DNA of 64,000 nt from Algoriphagus sp. PAP.12 (GTDB taxonomy: Bacteria > Bacteroidota > Bacteroidia > Cytophagales > Cyclobacteriaceae): positions 1 to 64,000 of the forward strand of contig NZ_JAPPSQ010000011.1 in assembly GCF_026652115.1 (NCBI RefSeq). Reading direction: 5' to 3'. The position numbers were made by a program, and so were the translations under genes. Of the stretch, positions 1 through 7,617 are shown in pieces (within the stretch, counting starts at the first letter, position 1; the number at the start of each line of letters is the position of its first letter). The notes under the pieces were generated by a model that made no database searches, was not told where the DNA came from, and saw only the letters and a list, made by a program, of their open reading frames with translations.

Positions 1-35
1 ACCGTTTGTGAAGCTCTAATTCATGAATGTTTTTA

Positions 36-1313
36 TTAGCTGATTCTACCTAATTGCTGGGATCTTGAGGAGTCCAATTTGACGAAGATGAATAGCAAAA
101 TGGTAAATGCCCAAAGAGAAGAACCTCCATAACTGAAGAAAGGTAATGGGATTCCTACAACAGGGAATAAGCCTATGGTCATGGCAATATTGATCATAAA
201 GTGAAAAAGTAGAATCGATATCACACAATAGCCATAGATCCTTGAAAATCTATTTTTTTGCCTCTCAGCCATGATCACAAGTCTAATCAGTAGCGTTACA
301 AATAGCCCAATTACAACTAAGCTACCTGTCCAGCCGAATTCTTCACCAAGGGTACAGAAAATAAAATCAGTATGTTGTTCTGGTACGAAATCAAACTTGG
401 TTTGAGTGCCTTCCAGATAACCTTTTCCCATCAATCCACCAGAACCAATGGCGATTTTGGATTGTGTCACATTCCACCCCACACCCAATGGATCAATATT
501 AGGGTTGAAAAGAACCATGATTCGGTTTTGCTGATGCTCAGGGAGCTTGGATACCACAAAGTCAATACTGTAGCTATAGGCTATCATTCCCAAACCAATC
601 AAAGAAAAAGCCAGCACCCTTTGCCAGGTCTTTTTTCCCATTAGGATAAGAATAAGCATGATCACAGCAATTCCTAGGGCCAAATACAAATTGTTTTCGA
701 TACCAAGAGATAAGAGTGATAGTGCTATAAACCCAATTCCAAGGATGTAATATTTTTGAGGGAATCCCTCCCGATAAAACATCAGGAACATGGAAAAATA
801 AACCATTGCTGTTCCTGTATCCGGTTGAAGTAGGATTAAGACAACAGGGAGGAAAAGTATACCAAATGCCTTTAACTGGTCATTGGTTTTAGTTAAGTCA
901 AAAGTTGGCCTTTCCATGACCTTTGCGAGGGCTAAGGCAGTTGCCAATTTTGCAAATTCTCCTGGCTGGATTCTTAATGAGCCTACACCTATTGATAGAA
1001 CCTGTCCATTGACTTCCTTCCCAATAAAAGGAGTGGCTATCAATATCAGGATAAACAACATGTAAATGTATAAAGAGAGATTTTCAAAAAATCTATAATC
1101 TGCAACCATGATCAAAATGATCAGGACTACCGAAATACCAATTCGCACCAATTGTTGACCTGAATTGATAGACATGTCAAACATGCTTTGAGGAGCTTGG
1201 CTATCATAAACCGCAGCATAGATGTTGAACCAGCCTATAAAGACCAATGCAAAATATATGACAACGACTAGCCAATCTACTCGGCTTATTTGTACATCTG
1301 TTGAACCCCTCAT
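36..1313 (-). CDS. rodA: Rod shape-determining peptidoglycan polymerase RodA
   Basis: A SEDS-family glycosyltransferase that polymerises lipid II into glycan strands during cell elongation, working with PBP2 in the inner membrane. The 425-residue protein is almost entirely membrane segments (about ten). Conserved SEDS signatures are visible: QPGEFAKL at 116-123, QPDTGTA at 163-169, DPLGVGWN at about 274-281, and the loop with GKGYLEGTQ and FVPEQHTDF at 296-318. The length is normal for RodA. The ATG lies directly after the PBP2 stop codon, so the two are surely co-transcribed and probably translationally coupled. It is the last gene of the mre operon, and no clear terminator is visible in the 35 bases left before the window edge. 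FtsW is the main alternative, but the PBP2/Mre context favours RodA. Confidence 0.96.
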   Translation of the reverse strand: MRGSTDVQISRVDWLVVVIYFALVFIGWFNIYAAVYDSQAPQSMFDMSINSGQQLVRIGISVVLIILIMVADYRFFENLSLYIYMLFILILIATPFIGKEVNGQVLSIGVGSLRIQPGEFAKLATALALAKVMERPTFDLTKTNDQLKAFGILFLPVVLILLQPDTGTAMVYFSMFLMFYREGFPQKYYILGIGFIALSLLSLGIENNLYLALGIAVIMLILILMGKKTWQRVLAFSLIGLGMIAYSYSIDFVVSKLPEHQQNRIMVLFNPNIDPLGVGWNVTQSKIAIGSGGLMGKGYLEGTQTKFDFVPEQHTDFIFCTLGEEFGWTGSLVVIGLFVTLLIRLVIMAERQKNRFSRIYGYCVISILLFHFMINIAMTIGLFPVVGIPLPFFSYGGSSLWAFTILLFIFVKLDSSRSQQLGRIS

Positions 1314-3116
1314 TTAATAAATAAAGTTGCCGGCTAATACGTAATCTTGAAGTTCTGGACGGGTGATATCACCCTTGATGTATTTTTCAATCATCAAAGA
1401 AGCGGTACTTGCTGCAGCACGTCCACCCCAGCCAGCATTTTCTACATAAACCGCGATGGCGATTTTTGGATCATCTTTGGGTGCAAAAGCTACGAATACA
1501 GAGTGGTCTTCACCATGTGGATTTTGAGCTGTACCAGTTTTACCTGCAATGACCAAATCTTTAATGATTGCTCTTGTTGCCGTTCCGTAAAGGGCCTCAG
1601 CCATGGCATCTTGCACCATGTCAAAATGATGTGCATCAACTCCTACCTCGTTTTTCACTCTATATTGAGCTGGAATCTGACTTGGATCCCCATCTACTGC
1701 TTTGATAAGGTGAGGGGTATAGTAATAGCCTTTATTTGCAAAAACAGCTGCCAAATTTGCCATTTGCAAAGGGGTCACCTGTAATTCTCCCTGACCTATC
1801 GATAATGAGTAAATAGTAGAATATTTCCAACGACCTTCTCCATAGAATTTGTCATATAATCGACTGGAAGGGACATCACCTCCTTTTTCACCGACAATAT
1901 CAACTCCCAATCTACCACCAAGTCCAAACTTTAAGACCTTTTCTCTCCAGTCATCCAAACCAATCTCTGTGTCTTTGAAGGTATTGCTCGATACTTCTCT
2001 ATTGATCATCCGACGAAATGCCTGATGGTAATAAGGATTACAGGAGTTTCTAATTGCCCCAAAAAGATTGACAGGGGAGGGGTGATTATGACAGGCGACT
2101 AATGATTTGTTGCAGGCAAATGTTGTTTCCGGAGTAAGAATTCCATCTTGAAGCCCAATAAGACTTTGAACGATTTTAAAGATAGATCCCGGAGGATACA
2201 TAGCCATAATCGGTCTATTGAATAAAGGTTTTTGAGGGTCTTTGTTCAATCGGGTATAAGTTTTTCCAAATTCTGAACCGGTCAAATCATTAGGATCATA
2301 GAAGGGAGCAGAAATCATGGCCAGGATTTCTCCTGATTTAGGCTCAATTGCAACGACGGAGCCAGTTTTACCCTGCATCAGCATCTCACCGTAAAGCTGG
2401 AGTTCTCTATCAATCGTGGATGTAAGATTAATGCCTGCTACTGAAGCCGTATCATATTCACCGTCCTTAAAAGGTCCTTTGTCGATTCCTCGTACGTTGA
2501 CCATTTTATATTTTACGCCTTTTTCTCCTCTTAAATCATCCTCATAAAATCTCTCCATTCCACTAAGACCAACATAATCTCCTTGTGAATAGTAGTGAGC
2601 GGAATCCCGTTCCAATTGACGGGCATTGATTTCACCAATATACCCCAAAGCATGAGCTGCAATTGGTTCCGGATAGGATCTGACAGACCTAGTCATGATG
2701 AAAAGACCTGGATAATCAATTAAAAAGTCCTGCATCTTTGCAAAATCCGTAGTAGAAATTTGCTTGATCAGGGGAGATGGTTTTACGGAAGAATATTTTT
2801 TGGCAGCTGTGTATTTTTCAATCAAATGCTCTTTGGTGATGCCAAATAGATTCAAAAATCGTGTGGTGTCCTCAACATTGAACTCCTTCGGTACGACCAT
2901 CAGGTCGAAAATGGGATTGTTATAGACCAATAGCTTCCCATTTCGGTCATAAATCAAGCCTCGATAGGGATGATCCACTACCCGTTGGACAGCATTTCTT
3001 TCTGCCCTCTTCATAAAGCTATCGTCCAATACTTGGATGGAAAATAACTTGGTCAGAAGAACAAATCCTACCAATAAAATTAAAATGATGACAACAACCG
3101 GTCTTTGATCGTTCAT
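1314..3116 (-). CDS. mrdA: Penicillin-binding protein 2 (transpeptidase of the elongasome)
   Basis: A class B penicillin-binding protein that cross-links peptidoglycan during side-wall growth and pairs with RodA. One transmembrane anchor (residues about 7-27) is followed by the dimerisation/pedestal region and a transpeptidase domain. All three active-site motifs are present: SxxK with Ser311 and Lys314, SxN at Ser358-Asn360, and KTG at Lys526-Gly528. At 600 residues it is close to the E. coli protein. Its ATG overlaps the mreD stop codon by one base (TAATG), and its own stop abuts rodA. This arrangement (mreBCD, then PBP2 and RodA) is the usual elongasome operon. Confidence 0.96.
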   Translation of the reverse strand: MNDQRPVVVIILILLVGFVLLTKLFSIQVLDDSFMKRAERNAVQRVVDHPYRGLIYDRNGKLLVYNNPIFDLMVVPKEFNVEDTTRFLNLFGITKEHLIEKYTAAKKYSSVKPSPLIKQISTTDFAKMQDFLIDYPGLFIMTRSVRSYPEPIAAHALGYIGEINARQLERDSAHYYSQGDYVGLSGMERFYEDDLRGEKGVKYKMVNVRGIDKGPFKDGEYDTASVAGINLTSTIDRELQLYGEMLMQGKTGSVVAIEPKSGEILAMISAPFYDPNDLTGSEFGKTYTRLNKDPQKPLFNRPIMAMYPPGSIFKIVQSLIGLQDGILTPETTFACNKSLVACHNHPSPVNLFGAIRNSCNPYYHQAFRRMINREVSSNTFKDTEIGLDDWREKVLKFGLGGRLGVDIVGEKGGDVPSSRLYDKFYGEGRWKYSTIYSLSIGQGELQVTPLQMANLAAVFANKGYYYTPHLIKAVDGDPSQIPAQYRVKNEVGVDAHHFDMVQDAMAEALYGTATRAIIKDLVIAGKTGTAQNPHGEDHSVFVAFAPKDDPKIAIAVYVENAGWGGRAAASTASLMIEKYIKGDITRPELQDYVLAGNFIY

Positions 3117-3637
3117 TAAATCCCCCTCTTGCGTTTAAAGAACAGTAACTGTACAAGTATAGCCAAAACGAAGGTTAAAATCGAGGAAAAAAAGCTTTTG
3201 TTTAGTACGCCAAATAGACCAGCGGTTCCCCATTGATCTATAAGGAAAAAGGCCAAAGAAAATAAGAAGATCAGAGGCATGGCATAGGTGAAGTACCAGC
3301 CGATTCCCATTTCTTTCAAATCTGGATCTGTACTATCCACATACCCTCCTGTAGGGCTTATGATTTTTAACCAATAGGGTCTAATGAAGCCTATCAAAGT
3401 CGCTGCCGCAGTATGAATTCCTAAGGTGTCGTAAAAGATGTCTACGATAAAGCCTATTCCAAAACTGATCAAAATCAAAGGAATATGTGAAATTGTCACT
3501 GGAATGGATAAAATTATCAAAAGGTAGATAAAGCACAGTGCTACCCCGAACAATGCCAAGTTTTTCAACAGTAGGATTTGAACCAAAATAAGAACAAATG
3601 CCATCAGCAAGAAGGATATAATAACTCTAATATTCAT
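3116..3637 (-). CDS. mreD: Rod shape-determining protein MreD
   Basis: A small integral membrane protein of the elongasome that bridges MreC and the Rod complex. The 173 residues hold about five hydrophobic segments, and the C-terminus is a short basic tail. Sequence conservation of MreD is low in Bacteroidota, so the call rests mainly on size, topology and position between mreC and the PBP2 gene. It overlaps the mreC end by 11 bases and the PBP2 start by one base. Confidence 0.87.
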   Translation of the reverse strand: MNIRVIISFLLMAFVLILVQILLLKNLALFGVALCFIYLLIILSIPVTISHIPLILISFGIGFIVDIFYDTLGIHTAAATLIGFIRPYWLKIISPTGGYVDSTDPDLKEMGIGWYFTYAMPLIFLFSLAFFLIDQWGTAGLFGVLNKSFFSSILTFVLAILVQLLFFKRKRGI

Positions 3638-4463
3638 TGATTACCTCCGCTTCTTGTTGAAGTGAATCTATTTCTGGTAGTTGTGTATTCTCTACCAAAT
3701 AGACATAATTAATACTGCTGAAATCTGAGCTTAAAGTCACAGTGATATCCAAATGGTTTTGGTTTTCGCCAGGTCCCACAGCTTTAATGACTCCAATAGG
3801 AATTCCTTCAGGGAAAATAGAGCTAAAGCCAGAAGTTACCACCGTATCTCCAGCCTGGGCTTTCACATGACGGGGGATATACAGCATTTTAGCTTCATTG
3901 GCTAATCTACCATCCCAGTTGATGGAGCCGAATACCTCAGAAGTTTTAATTTTTGACGAAACCAACATTCCGGTATTCAATAAGGATATGGCAACCGAAT
4001 AGTTTTCGGAAACGGTTTTGATTCTACCCACTACACCGTCCTGGTTAAACACACCCATTCCTACCTTTACACCATCTTTTGCTCCTTTATTGAGAGTTAG
4101 GTGGTTTTGTGAGAAGCGCAGTGTTTGACTGATGACTCTTGCACTTTTGAATTTAAATGTCGCTGCAAAGGCTGAATCTAATTCGAAAGTGACAGAATCT
4201 GTTGGAGGATTCAAATTGGTAAGCGCTTCCATCAAGGCTGCGTTTTGTTCAATCAATTTCTGATTGGCTTCAGCCAATGAGAAAAAGTCCACAACATCTG
4301 ATTGGGTTTGAAGAATCGAACCGGTCACTGCGGTGGATGAATTGAAGAAAGCAGCACCCTGAGGAGAATTATTGGCGACAATCATCCAGATTGCCACCAA
4401 TTCAAGCAAAACAAAAAGAAGAAAAGACCTTAGACTATAAAGGAATTGAAGGATGCGTAGCAT
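3627..4463 (-). CDS. mreC: Rod shape-determining protein MreC
   Basis: A periplasmic scaffold of the Rod complex that binds PBP2 and helps activate it. It has an N-terminal transmembrane helix (about 13-30), a short coiled coil (about 60-85) and then the MreC beta-barrel region, with recognisable segments such as KGAKDGVKVGMGV, DGVVGRI and GDTVVTSGFSSIFPEGIPIGV. At 278 residues it is of family size. There is a seven-base gap to mreB upstream and an 11-base overlap with mreD downstream. Confidence 0.94.
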   Translation of the reverse strand: MLRILQFLYSLRSFLLFVLLELVAIWMIVANNSPQGAAFFNSSTAVTGSILQTQSDVVDFFSLAEANQKLIEQNAALMEALTNLNPPTDSVTFELDSAFAATFKFKSARVISQTLRFSQNHLTLNKGAKDGVKVGMGVFNQDGVVGRIKTVSENYSVAISLLNTGMLVSSKIKTSEVFGSINWDGRLANEAKMLYIPRHVKAQAGDTVVTSGFSSIFPEGIPIGVIKAVGPGENQNHLDITVTLSSDFSSINYVYLVENTQLPEIDSLQQEAEVINEY

Positions 4464-4470
4464 TCAGGGT

Positions 4471-5499
4471 TTAGGTCATCAATACGGTTCTGAAATTTTG
4501 TACGTTTTTCAAGGCGGTTCCGGTTCCTCTCACTACCGCTCTCAATGGATCTTCGGCAATGTGAATTGGAAGCTTGGTCTTTTGATGAAGTCTCTTATCC
4601 AATCCTTTTAGTAAGGCCCCACCACCTGTTAAGTGAATCCCATTGTCATAAATATCAGCAGAAAGTTCCGGCGGAGCGATTTCTAATGCCTTTAGAACTG
4701 CTTCTTCGATTTTGGAAACAGATTTGTCTAATGCAAAAGCTATTTCTGAATAGGAAACCTTGATAACTTTTGGGATACCGGTCATCAAGTCACGACCTCT
4801 GATTTCGTAATCCTCAGGAGCCTCATCCAATTCAGTTAAAGCAGATCCAATCGCGATTTTTACTTTTTCAGCAGACCTTTCTCCAATCAAAAGGTTGTGC
4901 TGTCTTCTCATGTAATCCAAGATGTCCTTAGTGAAAGTATCACCAGCTACTCGGATAGATTGATCAGCTACGATTCCTGAAAGTGCAATCAAAGCAATCT
5001 CAGTAGTACCCCCTCCGATATCTACGATCATGGAGCCCATAGGCTTCTCAATGTCAATACCGATACCAATAGCTGCTGCGATTGGTTCGAAAATCATGTA
5101 AACCTCTTTTGCCCCAGCATGCTCCGCGGAATCACGTACGGCTCTTTTCTCTACCTCGGTGATGCCAGAAGGGATACAGATCACCATTCTATGGGACTGA
5201 GGAAACATTCCTTTTTTCTGACCAGGGATCATTTTGATCAATCCTCTGATCATTTGCTCAGCCGCGTAGAAATCTGCGATCACACCATCCTTTAGCGGAC
5301 GGATAGTTTTAATGTTTTCATGGGTTTTCTCATGCATGTTCATCGCTTCACGACCAACGGCAAGGACCCGATTATTGGTTTTGTCTATTGCAATAATCGA
5401 AGGTTCGTCAACGACGATTTTGTCTTTGTGAATGATAAGGGTGTTAGCGGTACCCAGGTCGATGGCAATATCGCTTGAGAAAAAATCAAATAATCCCAT
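4471..5499 (-). CDS. mreB: Actin-like cell shape protein MreB
   Basis: A cytoplasmic actin homologue that forms membrane-bound filaments and orients the elongation machinery. Actin-fold nucleotide motifs are present: phosphate-1 DLGTANT at about 14-20, phosphate-2 DIGGGTTEIA at about 160-169, and the adenosine motif LTGGGALLKGL near 290. The length, 342 residues, is standard. The N-terminus MGLFDFFSSDIAIDLG is the usual Bacteroidota form and supports the ATG at 5499. It is the first gene of the leftward five-gene mre operon; its promoter must lie in 5500-5823, shared with the divergent rimP operon. Confidence 0.97.
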   Translation of the reverse strand: MGLFDFFSSDIAIDLGTANTLIIHKDKIVVDEPSIIAIDKTNNRVLAVGREAMNMHEKTHENIKTIRPLKDGVIADFYAAEQMIRGLIKMIPGQKKGMFPQSHRMVICIPSGITEVEKRAVRDSAEHAGAKEVYMIFEPIAAAIGIGIDIEKPMGSMIVDIGGGTTEIALIALSGIVADQSIRVAGDTFTKDILDYMRRQHNLLIGERSAEKVKIAIGSALTELDEAPEDYEIRGRDLMTGIPKVIKVSYSEIAFALDKSVSKIEEAVLKALEIAPPELSADIYDNGIHLTGGGALLKGLDKRLHQKTKLPIHIAEDPLRAVVRGTGTALKNVQNFRTVLMT

Positions 5500-5743
5500 T
5501 TTTTACTGATTGGAGTTTTGTATTTGAGGTTTAGGGTTTAATATAGCAAAGTTGAATGCTTATTAAACGGGGGTCGGCAAAATTATTATGTTCATCCCAT
5601 AAAATGGAGTGATTGCCGATATTTTTTGAAGATTATTTTAATATAGAAATTCTCGGTGGCTGAGTTTTTGATATTTTAAACGAAAAGTCACAGATTTTAC
5701 CCCTCAAGTGCTTTAAAGTCATTTTCTTGATTTTTTGGATCAA

Positions 5744-5774
5744 TTGTTTTTAGAATAAAATTATTTTACCTTTG
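5744..5774 (+). promoter_or_regulatory. Primary-sigma promoter of the rimP-nusA-infB operon
   Basis: A TTG at 5744-5746 is separated by 20 bases from TACCTTTG at 5767-5774. This matches the Bacteroidota housekeeping consensus TTG-N19-21-TAnnTTTG. Transcription should start near 5780, giving a leader of about 45-50 bases that contains the hairpin at 5795-5817. Confidence 0.75.
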
Positions 5775-5794
5775 TGCCGTATTCGAAAGTTTCT

Positions 5795-5817
5795 AGAGGG
5801 GACACCAAGTCCCCTCT
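5795..5817 (+). promoter_or_regulatory. Leader hairpin before rimP
   Basis: A perfect nine-base-pair stem (AGAGGGGAC with GTCCCCTCT, loop ACCAA) sits between the predicted transcription start and the rimP start codon. Only a short T-rich run (TTTCATT) follows, so it is a weak terminator at best. It could serve as an attenuator, an mRNA-stabilising 5' structure or a pause site. The operon encodes NusA, which acts on such hairpins. Confidence 0.6.
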
Positions 5818-5823
5818 TTCATT

Positions 5824-6306
5824 ATGCATACTATGTCGGGTTTAAAAGAAACATTGGCGGAACTAGTGGAAAAGCATCTTCCAGATGCAAGTCACTTCCT
5901 TGTGGAGTTGTCTATGGGCACCAAAGGTGAACAAACAACTCTTAATATTTTGATCGATGCAGACCAAGGTGTCACCATCGATACATGTGCCAAAGTCAGC
6001 CGTGCAGTATCTGATGAAATAGAGGCCAAAGAATTAATCGATAATGCTTACAGGATTGAGGTTTCCTCGCCTGGAGTGGATTATCCTTTGTCCAGCAAAC
6101 GACAATATCAAAAGAATATTGGACGTACTCTGAAAGTAAGTTTGGAGGAGGGCAAAGAGGCCAAAGGGAAACTGACTAATGTGACGGACCAGGGAATCGT
6201 TTTGCTGGTCGCTAAAAAGGAAAAAGGTAAAAAGGCGACTGAGGAGGAAACCTCAATCCCTTTTGAAGACATAAAAAAATCAGTTGTACAAGTATCTTTT
6301 AAATAA
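5824..6306 (+). CDS. rimP: Ribosome maturation factor RimP
   Basis: A cytoplasmic assembly factor for the 30S ribosomal subunit. The 160-residue protein shows the RimP N-terminal domain with the family motif around RIEVSSPGVDYPL (about 78-90) and the C-terminal SH3-like beta domain ending at about 155. Two ATGs are possible, 5824 and 5833. The second gives MSGLKETLAEL and may be the true start; there is no clear Shine-Dalgarno, which is normal in this phylum. It is the first gene of the conserved rimP-nusA-infB operon, with five bases between its stop and nusA. Confidence 0.93.
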   Translation: MHTMSGLKETLAELVEKHLPDASHFLVELSMGTKGEQTTLNILIDADQGVTIDTCAKVSRAVSDEIEAKELIDNAYRIEVSSPGVDYPLSSKRQYQKNIGRTLKVSLEEGKEAKGKLTNVTDQGIVLLVAKKEKGKKATEEETSIPFEDIKKSVVQVSFK

Positions 6307-6311
6307 ATAAA

Positions 6312-7556
6312 ATGGATGCCAAAGTCTTAATAGAATCCTTCGCTGAATTTGCGAGATCTAAAAATGTGGATCGACCTACAATGATCCGTATTCTGGAAGA
6401 TGTTTTTAGAGCGATGATCCGTAAGAAGTTTGAAACTGATGAGAACTTCGACGTGACGATCAATGCTGATAAAGGAGACTTGGAGATTTTCCGTATTCGG
6501 GAAATTGTAGATGACAACTCTGAGGACATCTGGGATTTCGACAAGATCAGCTTTTCTGATGCTCGTAAAATCGAACCAGATTTCGAGATCGGTGAAGAAG
6601 TGTACGAAAAGATTGAGTTGGAAGAATTTGGAAGAAGAGCTGTGCAGATGGCTCGCCAGACTTTGATCCAAAGAATTAAAGATTTGGAAAAAGATATTCT
6701 ATTCAACAAATACGAAGAGCAAGTAGGAGAGATCGTTTCAGCTGAAGTTTATCAGATTTTGGGACGTGAGATCCTTTTAATAGATGGAGAAGGTAATGAA
6801 TTGATTCTACCTAAAGGAGAGCAAATCCCTAAGGATAGATTCAGAAAAGGAGATACCGTGAAAGCAATCGTTCACAAAGTGGACATGATGAACGGAAATC
6901 CAAAAATTATCCTTTCTAGAACATCTCCAGTATTTTTGGAGAGACTATTTGAAAATGAAGTTCCTGAAGTTTACGACGGTTTGATCACTATTGTGAAGAT
7001 CGTACGTGAGCCAGGAGAGAGAGCGAAGGTAGCAGTTGAGTCCTATGACGACAGAATTGATCCAGTAGGAGCATGTGTGGGGATGAAAGGATCCCGTATT
7101 CATGCTGTTGTTCGTGAGTTGCAGAACGAAAACATTGACGTGATCAATTTTACAGACAATTTGGATTTGTATGTTTCCAGAGCTTTGAGCCCTGCAAAAG
7201 TGACTTCAATTTCCGCAAACGAAGAGACGAAAAGAATTTCTGTGTTCTTGAAACCAGATCAAGTGTCTCTAGCGATCGGAAAAGGCGGATACAATATCAA
7301 ATTGGCAAGCCGATTGGTAGGATATGAAATTGACGTATTCCGCGAATTGAATGAGAATGAAGAAGAAGATGTGGATTTGATCGAGTTCCAAGACGAGATC
7401 GACGCATGGATCATCGAAGAGTTGAAGAAAACCGGTTTGGATACAGCCAAGAGCGTTTTGGCACTAGGTAGAGAAGATTTGCTTAGAAGAACCGAATTGG
7501 AAGAAGAAACCATCGATGAGATTTTCAGAATTCTCAGACAAGAATTTGAACAATAA
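6312..7556 (+). CDS. nusA: Transcription termination/antitermination factor NusA
   Basis: Binds RNA polymerase and nascent RNA, modulating pausing, termination and rRNA antitermination. The domains are in the usual order: an N-terminal polymerase-binding domain (about 1-125), S1 (about 130-200, with GEIVSAEVYQ), KH1 (about 235-300, with VGACVGMKGSRI) and KH2 (about 305-370, with AIGKGGYNIKLASRL). After KH2 there is only one short acidic helical segment. The protein (414 residues) therefore lacks the two C-terminal acidic repeats of E. coli NusA, as expected for Bacteroidota. It lies between rimP and infB. Confidence 0.96.
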   Translation: MDAKVLIESFAEFARSKNVDRPTMIRILEDVFRAMIRKKFETDENFDVTINADKGDLEIFRIREIVDDNSEDIWDFDKISFSDARKIEPDFEIGEEVYEKIELEEFGRRAVQMARQTLIQRIKDLEKDILFNKYEEQVGEIVSAEVYQILGREILLIDGEGNELILPKGEQIPKDRFRKGDTVKAIVHKVDMMNGNPKIILSRTSPVFLERLFENEVPEVYDGLITIVKIVREPGERAKVAVESYDDRIDPVGACVGMKGSRIHAVVRELQNENIDVINFTDNLDLYVSRALSPAKVTSISANEETKRISVFLKPDQVSLAIGKGGYNIKLASRLVGYEIDVFRELNENEEEDVDLIEFQDEIDAWIIEELKKTGLDTAKSVLALGREDLLRRTELEEETIDEIFRILRQEFEQ

Positions 7557-7617
7557 TGGGATAAATGCCCAGATAATTACCCAATTTTAAATAAGATTTC
7601 GAAAGAGGTTTTTGCTT

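Larger units (their letters stand above)
5500..5823. other. Divergent intergenic region between mreB and rimP
   Basis: This 324-base gap separates the leftward mre operon from the rightward rimP operon. It is AT-rich. On the right side it holds a good promoter and a leader hairpin for rimP (listed separately). For the leftward operon, a TAnnTTTG-type -7 element can be read on the minus strand at 5578-5585, but I see no matching -33 TTG at the right distance. I see no RNA gene or small coding frame here. Confidence 0.6.

Noticed and set aside
1347..1784. 145-residue plus-strand frame inside the PBP2 gene
   Set aside because: Antisense to a confirmed transpeptidase domain, with a cysteine- and phenylalanine-rich sequence typical of a shadow frame.
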